A stretch of 33,921 nucleotides of DNA, from assembly GCA_947447945.1 (NCBI GenBank), contig CANFLR010000019.1, positions 1 to 33,921 on the forward strand, written 5' to 3'. The stretch comes from Burkholderiaceae bacterium (GTDB lineage Bacteria; Pseudomonadota; Gammaproteobacteria; Burkholderiales; Burkholderiaceae). Below, piece after piece: positions 8,636 through 17,002 of this stretch. Positions within the stretch are counted from its first letter, which is position 1, and each line of letters opens with the position of its first letter. A model generated the notes under the pieces. The model made no database searches. It was not told the origin of the DNA and saw nothing but the letters and a program-made list of their open reading frames with translations. A program made the translations under genes and the position numbers.

Positions 8636-10306
8636 ATGAATCCCCAGGAATTGCTGGCGCAATTTGGACCTAGAGAGTCCATGGAATACGACTTGGTAAT
8701 CGTTGGGGGTGGGCCTGCAGGTCTCTCGGCAGCAATTAAGGCAAAACAAATTGCTCAGTCTGCCGGCAAAGAAGTCAGCGTTTGCGTTCTGGAAAAAGGC
8801 TCTGAAATCGGCGCACATATTCTTTCAGGCGCCGTCATGGACCCCAAAGCCCTCACTGAACTGTTTCCAAACTGGAAAGAGCTGGATGCCCCCTTAGAGA
8901 CAGAGGTCACGCAGGACCAATTTCTCTTTTTAACTTCCGAGAAGTCTTATCAAGTGCCCAACTGGATGTTGCCAACCTGCTTTAAGAATGAAGGCAACTA
9001 TATTGTCAGTCTTGCTAACGTCGCTCGCTGGCTTGGACAGCAAGCCGAAAACTTAGGCGTAGAAATTTTTCCAGGCTTTCCCGCTTCGGAAGTTTTGTAT
9101 AACGACTTAGGCGCTGTATGTGGGGTTGTTACCGGCTCAATGGGCTTAGACAAGGCTGGGGAACCTACTGATCAATTTCAGCTTGGCATGGAACTGCGTG
9201 GCAAGTACACCCTATTTGCAGAAGGTGCGCGCGGTCACTTAGGTAAAGAGCTCATCACAAAATTTTCTCTAGATAAAGATGTTGATCCACAAAGTTACGG
9301 TATTGGCATTAAAGAGCTTTGGGAGGTAGAGCCCTCAAAGAGTAAACCGGGCTTAGTGGTTCACACTGCTGGCTGGCCACTTGAAAGCGATACCTATGGC
9401 GGCTCCTTTCTCTATCACTTAGGCGATAACAAGGTCGCTGTTGGTCTTGTGGTTGGCCTTTCCTATAAAAATCCTTACCTCTCGCCTTTTGAAGAATTCC
9501 AGCGTTACAAGCTACATCCTAAAATTCGGGAGACCTTTGAAGGGGGTAAGCGCATTGCTTATGGCGCCCGTGCCCTCACTGCTGGCGGCTTAAACAGCCT
9601 ACCGAAGACAGTATTCCCAGGTGGCGCACTGATCGGCTGCGATGCGGGGTACCTGAACGCATCCCGTATTAAAGGCAGTCATGCTGCAATCAAGACTGGC
9701 ATGCTGGCCGCTAGCGCTGCTGTGTCGGCCATTTTTGAAAATCGTGCCACCGATGTCCTGGCAGCCTATCCTACAGCCTTCCAAAATAGCTGGTTACATA
9801 CCGAACTTCAGCAAGCGCGCAACTTCAAGCCATGGATGTCTAAGGGGCTTTATTTGGGAACCTTAATGGTTGGTATAGAGCAAAAACTATTTGGGGGGAA
9901 TGTGCCGTGGACGGTCCATCTTCAACACGCTGATCATGAGTGCTTAGAGCCAGCCTCCCAGCATCAGCCTATTGATTACCCCAAGCCAGATGGCAAGATT
10001 ACTTTCGATCGCCTCTCTTCGGTCTTTATTTCTAATACAAATCATGCTGAAAATCAGCCGGTTCATCTCACTCTCAAAGACGCCAGCGTACCCGTTAATC
10101 TGAATCTCAAAAAATATGCAGGGCCAGAGCAACGCTACTGCCCTGCTGGAGTGTATGAATTTATTGAAGAGGACGGTCAAGCACGTCTGCAAATCAACTC
10201 ACAAAACTGTGTCCATTGCAAAACTTGTGACATCAAAGACCCAAGTCAAAATATTATTTGGCTTACCCCTGAGGGTGGTGGTGGACCCAATTACGCTTCA
10301 ATGTAA
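8636..10306 (+). CDS. Electron transfer flavoprotein:ubiquinone oxidoreductase
   Basis: ETF-QO passes electrons from reduced ETF, loaded by acyl-CoA and other flavin dehydrogenases, to ubiquinone at the membrane. An N-terminal Rossmann FAD motif (GGGPAG, 24-29) follows a short leader. The C-terminal 4Fe-4S domain has four cysteines at about 502, 525, 528 and 531 (RYCPAGVYEF and NCVHCKTCDIKDP). The end, EGGGGPNYASM, is also typical. The length of 556 residues matches the family. The ATG follows GGAGA at a good distance. Its last 16 bases overlap the 3' end of the convergent MFS gene. Co-location with scoAB fits a role in acid oxidation. Confidence 0.96.
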   Translation: MNPQELLAQFGPRESMEYDLVIVGGGPAGLSAAIKAKQIAQSAGKEVSVCVLEKGSEIGAHILSGAVMDPKALTELFPNWKELDAPLETEVTQDQFLFLTSEKSYQVPNWMLPTCFKNEGNYIVSLANVARWLGQQAENLGVEIFPGFPASEVLYNDLGAVCGVVTGSMGLDKAGEPTDQFQLGMELRGKYTLFAEGARGHLGKELITKFSLDKDVDPQSYGIGIKELWEVEPSKSKPGLVVHTAGWPLESDTYGGSFLYHLGDNKVAVGLVVGLSYKNPYLSPFEEFQRYKLHPKIRETFEGGKRIAYGARALTAGGLNSLPKTVFPGGALIGCDAGYLNASRIKGSHAAIKTGMLAASAAVSAIFENRATDVLAAYPTAFQNSWLHTELQQARNFKPWMSKGLYLGTLMVGIEQKLFGGNVPWTVHLQHADHECLEPASQHQPIDYPKPDGKITFDRLSSVFISNTNHAENQPVHLTLKDASVPVNLNLKKYAGPEQRYCPAGVYEFIEEDGQARLQINSQNCVHCKTCDIKDPSQNIIWLTPEGGGGPNYASM

Positions 10307-11448
10307 TGCTGTGGTCTGAGTTTTTGAATCGCCATACCTGCTAGGCCACAAGCCAAGGCAGACATCACAAATACATCACGCGGTTGGAAGGCATCCCAAA
10401 TCCAACCTGCGCACAAACCGCCCAAAGTACCGCCCAAACCGTAAGAGATGGTTGCCATGAGGGCTTGCCCTCTTGCCTGCAGCGGACCTGTAAACCATCG
10501 TTGCAGTAATTTTGTAGCAGCGCTGTGATGTGCAGCAAAAGTGCCCGCATGTAGAATTTGCGCAAAAATTAAAACCGGCGTGATCGGATAGAGCGCTATC
10601 AAAGCAAAACGAATCACACCTACACCAAAGGATGCTTGCAGTACTACTTGTGCATCTAGGCGACTAAGAACCTTGCTCTGGAAGTAAAAAAAGATTACCT
10701 CCGCAAAAACACCTAAGGCCCAAAATAATCCTATTTGAAATTTGTTATACCCAAGGTTGGATAGATAGAGAGAATAAAAAACATAGAGCGCAGCATGAGC
10801 AAAGATCATAAAAAAACCAGAGATCAAAAACCAGCGAACATCTGGATTAAAGAGCACAACTAAAAGTTCGCCCTTAACCATCTTACGTCGCTCCATCTTC
10901 GGCTCATGCAAGCTAAATGTAACGGCCGCCAATAAACCAAGTACGACTATCCCCACAAAAGGATAGAGTTCAATACCTTTTCGCTGAAAAAGCTCTCCCG
11001 CCAAGAGCACCATCACGATAAAACCAATCGATCCCCACAGACGCAAGCGGCCATAACGCTTATCAAAAGAATTGTCTTTAAATAAAGCATGAACAGTTGC
11101 CGACTCGCCTAGGGGCATCAAGCTACTGAGAATGGTATGCAAGACAAACATCCACACAAAAAAAGCAAGGTAACTGTGAAGAAAGAAAATACAGAGAAAG
11201 ACAACAGCAGCTAAGCAAGCGCAGAATCGGATAATGCCCACGCGATTTGAAAGATAGTCTGATAGCCACCCCCAAGAAAACGGGCCAATGATGCGAGTGA
11301 TTTGCAACATCGACATCAGGGCGGCAATTTCTATAGTACTAAAACCCTGCTCTAAGAAAAATAGGCTAGCGTAGGGAGAAACTAAGCCAACGTAGGCAAA
11401 ATATAAAAAGAAAAAGGACCCGAAGGCCCAACGTACTGAAGGTGTCAT
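10291..11448 (-). CDS. MFS transporter, HcaT/LacY-like
   Basis: This 385-residue protein has about twelve hydrophobic segments and fits the MFS_1-like group that includes the 3-phenylpropionate carrier HcaT and the nucleoside/oligosaccharide:H+ symporters. Supporting segments are the N-terminal FAYVGLVSPYASLFFLEQGF and the loop WGWLSDYLSNRVG (conserved loop 2-3 region), plus KRYGRLRLWGSIGF. The substrate cannot be read from the sequence. It lies 41 bases downstream of aroC, and its 3' end overlaps the ETF-QO gene by 16 bases. The ribosome binding site is poor, so expression may depend on aroC transcription. Confidence 0.8.
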   Translation of the reverse strand: MTPSVRWAFGSFFFLYFAYVGLVSPYASLFFLEQGFSTIEIAALMSMLQITRIIGPFSWGWLSDYLSNRVGIIRFCACLAAVVFLCIFFLHSYLAFFVWMFVLHTILSSLMPLGESATVHALFKDNSFDKRYGRLRLWGSIGFIVMVLLAGELFQRKGIELYPFVGIVVLGLLAAVTFSLHEPKMERRKMVKGELLVVLFNPDVRWFLISGFFMIFAHAALYVFYSLYLSNLGYNKFQIGLFWALGVFAEVIFFYFQSKVLSRLDAQVVLQASFGVGVIRFALIALYPITPVLIFAQILHAGTFAAHHSAATKLLQRWFTGPLQARGQALMATISYGLGGTLGGLCAGWIWDAFQPRDVFVMSALACGLAGMAIQKLRPQHYIEA

Positions 11449-11489
11449 ATTCTTATTGGGCGATCTTACTCAGTAGCATGTCAAGTGAT

Positions 11490-12605
11490 TTAGTCGGAGC
11501 TTGAGCCAGGGCGTGAAGCAGGAATCGGCGGCACTGTTAAGGTCACATCACCACACTGCGCACGGTGACGCAAGGCATGATCCATCAATACCAAAGCTAA
11601 CATTGCCTCTGCAATTGGGGTGGCCCGAATACCAACACATGGATCATGGCGGCCCTTGGTTTGGACTTCGATGGGCTTGCCATCTAAACCAATCGATTGT
11701 TTTGGACTCAGAATGCTAGAGGTTGGCTTGATGGCAATCGAGACTTTCAAGTCCTGGCCGCTACTAATACCACCTAAAGTACCGCCAGCATTATTGCTTG
11801 CAAAACCATCTGGATGAAGTTCATCACCATGCTCGGTACCCCGTTGCGCAACAGATTTAAATCCCGCACCAATCTCCACACCCTTAACGGCATTGATTCC
11901 CATCATCGCGTGAGCAATATCAGCATCTAACTTATCAAAGAGAGGCTCACCAAGACCTACGGGCACATTACGTGCTCGGACTTCAATCTTGGCACCGCAA
12001 GAATCTCCTGCTTTACGCAAGCTATCCATATATGCCTCAAGTTGCGGAACGATCTGTGCATTGGCAGCAAAGAATGGATTATTCTGAATTTGGCTAGGGT
12101 CAATAAACGGAATTTCAATCTCACCCAGCTGACTCATGAAACCGTAAAACTCAGTGCCATATTGTTCGTGCAACCACTTCTTCGCAATTGCCGCAGCTGC
12201 GACAACCGGAGCGGTTAAACGTGCAGAAGAGCGACCTCCACCTCGAGGGTCTCTGAGGCCATACTTATATTGATAGGTATAGTCGGCATGCCCAGGTCTA
12301 AAGGTTTTTAAAATATCGCCATAGTCTTGGCTGCGCTGATCAGTATTGCGGATCAACAGGCCGATAGGAGTGCCTGTCGTTTTACCCTCATAGACGCCTG
12401 ACAAAATCTCTACCTTATCCTCTTCTTTACGCTGCGTTACATGACGTGAGGTTCCCGGTTTACGACGATCTAAGTCTGTTTGCAAGTCAGCTTCTGAAAG
12501 CGCTAGCCCAGGAGGGCAGCCATCTACCACCGCCCCAATAGCGGGTCCGTGGGATTCGCCAAAGGTGGTAACAGTAAAGAGAAGGCCTAAAGTATTTCCT
12601 GACAT
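11490..12605 (-). CDS. aroC: Chorismate synthase
   Basis: AroC converts 5-enolpyruvylshikimate-3-phosphate to chorismate, the last shikimate step and the branch point to aromatic amino acids, folate and quinones. It needs reduced FMN. Signature stretches are [19 protein letters not shown] near the N-terminus, [14 protein letters not shown], and [15 protein letters not shown]. The C-terminal region has [18 protein letters not shown]. The length of 371 residues is normal. The gene lies 59 bases after the CBS-domain gene and may be co-transcribed with it. Confidence 0.97.
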   Translation of the reverse strand: MSGNTLGLLFTVTTFGESHGPAIGAVVDGCPPGLALSEADLQTDLDRRKPGTSRHVTQRKEEDKVEILSGVYEGKTTGTPIGLLIRNTDQRSQDYGDILKTFRPGHADYTYQYKYGLRDPRGGGRSSARLTAPVVAAAAIAKKWLHEQYGTEFYGFMSQLGEIEIPFIDPSQIQNNPFFAANAQIVPQLEAYMDSLRKAGDSCGAKIEVRARNVPVGLGEPLFDKLDADIAHAMMGINAVKGVEIGAGFKSVAQRGTEHGDELHPDGFASNNAGGTLGGISSGQDLKVSIAIKPTSSILSPKQSIGLDGKPIEVQTKGRHDPCVGIRATPIAEAMLALVLMDHALRHRAQCGDVTLTVPPIPASRPGSSSD

Positions 12606-12664
12606 ACCAACATTATGTCATCTGTCAGGGGTCTTGGCTAAGAGCGCAGCGAAAAGAGTTTGGG

Positions 12665-13120
12665 CTAATTAGATGCTTTTTCTGCATCCTCAGGCCAATC
12701 CCGAATATAAGCCTTTAGCATGGTGTTCTCGAAGTCTTGAGCCTCTACAACGGATTTAGCAACGTCGTAGAAAGAAATTACGCCCATCAACATCTTTTGA
12801 TCTACTACTGGCAGATAACGGGCATGATCGACCAGCATCATACGGCGCACTTCATCAATTTCCGTTTCCATATTGCAAGTTAAGGGCTTCTCATTCATGA
12901 CCGATTGAACCTGCAAACCATCAAGCTTGCCTTGGTGACTTGCTAAAGCCTGAATCACTTCACGGAAAGTCAGAATACCCACCAGTTTGTCGTACTGCAT
13001 CACTATCAAAGACCCAATATCATGATCGCTCATCACTAATACAGCGGTCTGCAAAGCAGTTTCGGGGGCAACCGTAAAAAGTGTACTGCCCTTCACCCGC
13101 AATATGTCACGAACTTTCAT
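12665..13120 (-). CDS. Tandem CBS-domain protein
   Basis: The 151-residue protein is essentially one Bateman module of two CBS domains (about 8-62 and 75-130), shown by the repeated pattern ...VLVMSDHDIGSLIVM..., GILTFREVI and the second copy with RYLPVVDQKMLMGVISFYDV. Such proteins bind adenine nucleotides (AMP, ATP, NADH or SAM) and act as energy sensors or regulators of a partner. No catalytic domain is attached and the partner is unknown. The start is supported by GGAGA five bases upstream. It lies 77 bases downstream of the YihY-family gene. Confidence 0.85.
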   Translation of the reverse strand: MKVRDILRVKGSTLFTVAPETALQTAVLVMSDHDIGSLIVMQYDKLVGILTFREVIQALASHQGKLDGLQVQSVMNEKPLTCNMETEIDEVRRMMLVDHARYLPVVDQKMLMGVISFYDVAKSVVEAQDFENTMLKAYIRDWPEDAEKASN

Positions 13121-13197
13121 ATAGTCTCCAGCGAATCGGTATTGATGACTTCAATATATCCCCAAGGTCCTGAAGAATCAAGAATTTCATGGTGATC

Positions 13198-14046
13198 TCA
13201 GTAGCGAATAACCCTAATAAAGCCACTTCGAATGCTCGGTAGATTTGCCACCAAGACAGCGCCAGCCAAGGTGATCCACCAAGTGAGGTAGATCCAGACC
13301 AAAGCCAAAGGAAAGATCGCAAAGGCGCCATAGACAGTTTTATAGAATGCGGTATTTGTTAAAAACAAACCAAAACCAAACTTCATCAACTCAAAAGTAA
13401 TTGCAGCAAAAAAAGCTCCGCTTAGTGCATCTTTCCAAAGAATTTGGGCATAAGGCAACACCTTGTAAACCAGCGTATAAACTCCGACAGCGAGCAATAT
13501 GGGTACAACCGCAGCTACCAGTTCAAAGCCCAAAGTCAACGATGGGGTCCACCCCCCTGCTGAACTGAATAACAAACCGCTCAGGTAAGTGCCAAAACCC
13601 AAAAAAACGGGGCCTAAAATCATTGCCGCAGCATAAATGGCAATCTTTTTCCAAATAGGACGCTTTTGCTGTACCTGAAAAATTTGATTTAAGGCCCCTT
13701 CTATCACTGCCATAGTAGTGATCGTGGTGATGAGGAGCCCCAATAAGCCTAAATAAGTAAGGCCCTGGGCTTTTGCCGAAAATTGATCTAGATAGATAAA
13801 AACTTGCTGATTTAGGCCTCCTGGCATGTAAGTATCTAGGAGCCAGGTCTGAAAAGCATTCTTGATGCGGATGACGCTGGGTAAATAACTAATCAGAATG
13901 GAGGCTACGGTCAGCATGGGCACCAAGGACAAGGTGGTTGTAAAGGCTAAGCTGGCCGCAATTTGTTTAATATTTTGACCGCGATTACGCTCCCGTATCT
14001 CCCGAGCCAGAGAGAGCCATAATTGAGGATTACGAATAATGCGCAT
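13198..14046 (-). CDS. YihY/BrkB family inner-membrane protein
   Basis: This 282-residue membrane protein has about six hydrophobic segments and shows family features: AASLAFTTTLSLVPMLTV near the N-terminus, then YGAFAIFPLALVWIYLTWW near the C-terminus. The family was once thought to be ribonuclease BN, which was an error; the true function is not settled. Its start codon is only 22 bases from the divergent wrbA start, so promoters of the two genes must overlap coding sequence. A TATGAT box on the minus strand (58 to 53 of 14000) would place transcription start near the A of the ATG, so a leaderless mRNA is possible. Confidence 0.85.
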   Translation of the reverse strand: MRIIRNPQLWLSLAREIRERNRGQNIKQIAASLAFTTTLSLVPMLTVASILISYLPSVIRIKNAFQTWLLDTYMPGGLNQQVFIYLDQFSAKAQGLTYLGLLGLLITTITTMAVIEGALNQIFQVQQKRPIWKKIAIYAAAMILGPVFLGFGTYLSGLLFSSAGGWTPSLTLGFELVAAVVPILLAVGVYTLVYKVLPYAQILWKDALSGAFFAAITFELMKFGFGLFLTNTAFYKTVYGAFAIFPLALVWIYLTWWITLAGAVLVANLPSIRSGFIRVIRY

Positions 14047-14068
14047 CGCCTTATCATAAGAGATGAAT

Positions 14069-14671
14069 ATGAGTCAGCATGATATTTTAGTTTTGTACTA
14101 CTCCCGGTTCGGTGCAACCCGTGATTTAGCGCGCCTCATCGCCGAAGGCATTGAAAGCGTTCCGGGGGTGAACGCCCGCTTGAGAACTGTCCCAGCAATT
14201 TCTACAGTATGCGAGTCTACTGAGGCAGCAGTTCCCAATGACGGGGCACCCTATGTTGAATATGCTGATCTCCAGGACTGTATCGGCATTGCTCTTGGTT
14301 CACCAACCCGCTTTGGAAATATGGCAGCCCCCATGAAATACTTTTGGGATGGTAGCTCCCCTCAATGGCTCAGTGGGGCCCTCATCGGAAAGCCTGCCTG
14401 TGTTTTTACCAGTACTGGTAGCTTACATGGTGGCCAAGAAAGTACCCTGCTGACGATGATGATTCCATTGCTGCACCACGGCATGATGATCATCGGCCTG
14501 CCTTATAGTGAACCTGATCTGATGAGCTCGAGTACGGGTGGTAGCCCCTATGGCGTCACCCATCTTGCCCATGCAGATGGTAACGCTCCCATTAGCGCAG
14601 AAGAACAAAGGCTTGCTAAAGCACAAGGCAAGCGTTTAGCTGAGACGGCACTCAAACTCATTCAAAAATAA
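14069..14671 (+). CDS. wrbA: NAD(P)H:quinone oxidoreductase, WrbA type
   Basis: WrbA is an FMN flavodoxin-fold enzyme that reduces quinones by two electrons and so limits radical formation under oxidative stress. The FMN-phosphate loop is YYSRFGATRDLARLIAEG near the N-terminus. GSPTRFGNMAAPMKYFWDG and STGSLHGGQESTLL are strong family motifs. Two in-frame ATGs exist (14063 and 14069). I prefer the second, giving 200 residues, because AAGAG is then six bases away. It is followed after a four-base gap by the DUF2069 gene, an arrangement common in Burkholderiales as I recall it. Confidence 0.94.
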   Translation: MSQHDILVLYYSRFGATRDLARLIAEGIESVPGVNARLRTVPAISTVCESTEAAVPNDGAPYVEYADLQDCIGIALGSPTRFGNMAAPMKYFWDGSSPQWLSGALIGKPACVFTSTGSLHGGQESTLLTMMIPLLHHGMMIIGLPYSEPDLMSSSTGGSPYGVTHLAHADGNAPISAEEQRLAKAQGKRLAETALKLIQK

Positions 14672-14675
14672 ACTG

Positions 14676-15074
14676 ATGTCCAAAAAGATCTTAGAAAAAA
14701 ATCCGTATCAACTACTCGCCACAGCGGCGTTTATAGATCTCTTTATTTTGTGCGTATGCTGGGAATGGTTTATTTCCCCACTGCGGCCAAATGGATCTTG
14801 GCTGATCCTCAAAGGCATCCCATTGCTCTTTGCGATTCCAGGACTCTGGAAAGGAAAAATCTACACCATGCAATGGGCCTCAATGCTCATCTTGCTCTAC
14901 ATTACCGAAGGATTAGTACGCATTACCGAGACCGGCGCTAATTTTTGGCTAGCCCTACTAGAAACGCTCTTAGCGACAACCGCTTTTATTTGTCTATTAA
15001 GCTACCTCAAACCTATCAAGGCGCATGCAAAAATGCTCGCCAAGCAAGGCACTCAAGTCAAAGAGACGCACTAA
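14676..15074 (+). CDS. DUF2069 membrane protein
   Basis: A 132-residue protein with four hydrophobic segments (about 15-33, 42-55, 64-80 and 88-107), including WEWFISPLRPNG and the short segment LKGIPLLFAIPGLWKGK that mark the DUF2069 family. The function is unknown. It starts four bases after wrbA and ends eight bases before the FAD-linked dehydrogenase, so the three form an operon. The tight linkage to wrbA suggests a role at the membrane connected with quinone redox, but that is only context. Confidence 0.85.
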   Translation: MSKKILEKNPYQLLATAAFIDLFILCVCWEWFISPLRPNGSWLILKGIPLLFAIPGLWKGKIYTMQWASMLILLYITEGLVRITETGANFWLALLETLLATTAFICLLSYLKPIKAHAKMLAKQGTQVKETH

Positions 15075-15081
15075 GTAAACA

Positions 15082-16500
15082 ATGTCACAACAATTGCTCG
15101 CTGAACTGGAATTGATTTTGGGGAAGAGCTCGGTGCTGACTTCTGAGAACGAGACAGCACCTTATCTCACTGACTGGCGTAAACGCTATAGCGGCAAGGC
15201 TTTAGCGGTTCTATTGCCAGGCAATACAGAAGAGGTGGCTGCAATTGTTAAGGCCTGCGCAAAAGTCCATATCGCGATTGTTCCACAAGGAGGTAACACG
15301 GGATTTTGTGGTGGCGCCACCCCAGATAATAGCGGCCAGCAAGTGGTGCTTAGTCTCAAACGCATGAATCAGATACGTGCAATAGATGTGAGCAACCAAA
15401 CCATTCTTTTGGAGGCTGGCTGTATTCTGCAAGTGGTTCAAGAACAAGCGGTATCAGAGGGTTTTTTATTTCCGTTGAGCTTAGGTGCTGAAGGCAGTTG
15501 CATGATTGGCGGCAATCTCGCAACCAATGCTGGGGGCACCAATGTTCTGCGCTATGGCAATACGCGTGATTTATGTCTGGGTCTCGAAGTAGTCACGGCC
15601 CAAGGAGAAATTTGGGATGGCCTTAAAGGTTTACGCAAAGATAATACGGGCTATGACTTACGAGATTTATTCATTGGATCTGAAGGTACGCTCGGTATTA
15701 TTACTGCCGCAGTCATGAAGCTCTACCCCCTGCCGATTTCCCAGTGGACCACGCTGGTTGCCACTGAAGATATCCCCTCAACCATTACACTCCTCAATCT
15801 TTTTCAAAAGCGTGCCACATCACTGCTCACCGGATTTGAAATGATGACCCAAGAGTCACTCGCACTTAACGAAAAACATTTTCCGCAAATGGCGAACCCA
15901 CTAAAAAATCATCCGCCATTTTCTATCCTGATTGAACTCTCTGATCACGAGAGTGAAGAGCATGTTCGCCAATTACTGGAATCCATTTTGGAAGAGGCTC
16001 TGGAGATGGGCATCATTAACGATGCCGTGATAGCGAGTAACCTGTCTCAAGCCAATGCTTTCTGGCATATGCGTGAGCACATTACGCTGGCTCAGGCTGC
16101 TGAGGGCGCCAATCTTAAACACGACATTACCATTCCCCTTTCTGCGTTAGATCGCTTTATTCAAACCACTGATCGCTTGATGCAAAAACAGTACCCGGGG
16201 ATTCGAATCATCAACTTTGGCCACCTTGGAGACGGAAATCTCCACTACAACATAGCCCCACCAGAGGGGGTAGATCCAATCAGCTTTAATGCGACCAATG
16301 AAAAGCCCATTCATGAGCTCATTTATGCCCAGGTTGAGTCTTGTGGGGGGTCAATTTCTGCAGAACATGGGGTTGGACAACTCAAATTAGGGGAATTAAG
16401 GGCGCACAAGGGCCCAGTTGCTCATGAGCTCATGAAGACCCTAAAAAGGGCTTTAGACCCCCAAAATATTCTCAACCCCCATAAAGTGCTGTCTATTTAG
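15082..16500 (+). CDS. FAD-linked 2-hydroxyacid dehydrogenase (D2HGDH/GlcD-like)
   Basis: This 472-residue flavoprotein belongs to the vanillyl-alcohol-oxidase superfamily. The FAD-binding part (about 35-215) has PQGGNTGFCGGATPD, then GSCMIGGNLATNAGGTNVLR and RDLFIGSEGTLGIITAAV. The C-terminal substrate part carries GHLGDGNLHYN and AEHGVGQLK, histidine motifs that hold a metal in D-2-hydroxyglutarate and D-lactate dehydrogenases. Likely reactions are oxidation of D-2-hydroxyglutarate or D-lactate with electrons passed to ETF or a cytochrome. The ETF-QO gene at 8636 would suit the first, but the substrate is not decided by sequence. The ribosome binding site is weak. Confidence 0.88.
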   Translation: MSQQLLAELELILGKSSVLTSENETAPYLTDWRKRYSGKALAVLLPGNTEEVAAIVKACAKVHIAIVPQGGNTGFCGGATPDNSGQQVVLSLKRMNQIRAIDVSNQTILLEAGCILQVVQEQAVSEGFLFPLSLGAEGSCMIGGNLATNAGGTNVLRYGNTRDLCLGLEVVTAQGEIWDGLKGLRKDNTGYDLRDLFIGSEGTLGIITAAVMKLYPLPISQWTTLVATEDIPSTITLLNLFQKRATSLLTGFEMMTQESLALNEKHFPQMANPLKNHPPFSILIELSDHESEEHVRQLLESILEEALEMGIINDAVIASNLSQANAFWHMREHITLAQAAEGANLKHDITIPLSALDRFIQTTDRLMQKQYPGIRIINFGHLGDGNLHYNIAPPEGVDPISFNATNEKPIHELIYAQVESCGGSISAEHGVGQLKLGELRAHKGPVAHELMKTLKRALDPQNILNPHKVLSI

Positions 16501-16518
16501 GCTGATTTCTACCTATTT

Positions 16519-16546
16519 TTGACAAATATTTTGTAATTCTTGTCAT
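16519..16546 (+). promoter_or_regulatory. Candidate sigma-70 promoter with internal inverted repeat
   Basis: A perfect -35 box TTGACA (16519-16524) is followed after 16 bases by TGTCAT (16541-16546), a 4/6 match to the -10 box. A perfect 6-bp inverted repeat, TGACAA (16520-16525) and TTGTCA (16540-16545), nearly coincides with the two boxes, so a dimeric regulator could bind over the promoter. It lies 45 bases upstream of the small gene at 16592. Confidence 0.5.
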
Positions 16547-16578
16547 CTCACCCCCTAGAACAGGCGTTGTATGCCCAT

Positions 16579-16586
16579 GGAGGTGA
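16579..16586 (+). promoter_or_regulatory. Near-perfect Shine-Dalgarno that sets the start of the small gene
   Basis: GGAGGTGA is an eight-base match to the 16S rRNA anti-Shine-Dalgarno and lies five bases before the ATG at 16592. It is the strongest ribosome binding site I saw in the window, and it argues against the ATG at 16571, which lies upstream of it. Confidence 0.85.
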
Positions 16587-16591
16587 CAAAT

Positions 16592-16780
16592 ATGTCAACA
16601 AGACTAAAACGTTGGGCTCGTTCAATTCAACAGATCAATCTGTCCAAAAAGACTGATCCGGAAGTCGCTATTGGCTATCTTGATAGCAAATACCGTGATA
16701 TTGCATGGCGCTATATCCGCATTTTGGGCTTTGAACGCACGATTAGCTTCATGGCTAGCAACAATTTTCACCCAGAATAA
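16592..16780 (+). CDS. Small basic protein of unknown function (62 residues)
   Basis: I do not recognise this protein. It starts MSTRLKRWARSIQQ and has a basic N-terminal third followed by a probably helical section (DSKYRDIAWRYIRILGFERT) ending in ASNNFHPE. There is no signal peptide, membrane segment or cysteine. It stands alone: its own promoter candidate (16519-16546), the best Shine-Dalgarno in the window and a 10-bp-stem terminator (16801-16841) make it a single-gene, probably abundantly translated unit. The basic start could mean nucleic-acid or membrane-surface binding, but nothing proves this. The in-frame ATG at 16571 would add seven residues and is unlikely. Confidence 0.75.
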   Translation: MSTRLKRWARSIQQINLSKKTDPEVAIGYLDSKYRDIAWRYIRILGFERTISFMASNNFHPE

Positions 16781-16800
16781 TTCATTCATACTTCAGATAT

Positions 16801-16841
16801 AAACCCTAGATCATGCTCTTGGTCTAGGGTTTTCTTTATTT
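16801..16841 (+). terminator. Rho-independent terminator of the small gene
   Basis: CCCTAGATCA (16804-16813) pairs with TGGTCTAGGG (16820-16829) over ten base pairs, with one G-T pair and a six-base loop. It is followed by TTTTCTTTATTT. Flanking AAA/TTT can extend the stem to 13 pairs. Confidence 0.9.
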
Positions 16842-16901
16842 CAGGCACCTGCACCCGGAAATTCCTTTTACGTTTAAAGCTAAATGAAGGCTATAAAAAT
16901 G

Positions 16902-16958
16902 GCTATTTCTGTCATAAATGCTTGAAACAAGGCTGAAATAAACGTAGCATGAAATAGC
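16902..16958. repeat. 8-bp inverted repeat flanking a candidate promoter
   Basis: GCTATTTC (16902-16909) and GAAATAGC (16951-16958) are perfect inverted copies 41 bases apart. The right arm starts directly after the -10 box of the candidate promoter at 16922-16950. This could be a split operator or a chance AT-rich match. Confidence 0.35.
16922..16950 (+). promoter_or_regulatory. Candidate promoter for the pentad-repeat protein and ppk2
   Basis: TTGAAA (5/6 match to -35) and TAGCAT (4/6 match to -10) are separated by exactly 17 bases. The gene start is 52 bases downstream. It is the best pair in the 161 bases between the preceding terminator and the start codon. Confidence 0.4.
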
Positions 16959-17002
16959 TGTATACAAGTACAAAAAAGACACTATTGATTACAGGAAATA
17001 TG

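Noticed and set aside
8519..8818. Minus-strand 99-codon frame upstream of scoA
   Set aside because: Mostly antisense to the well-supported ETF-QO gene; no ribosome binding site or recognisable domain.
13107..13331. Separate minus-strand gene between the CBS and YihY-family genes
   Set aside because: It is another frame of the YihY-family 3' end, extending into the CBS gene's start, and has no family-like sequence.
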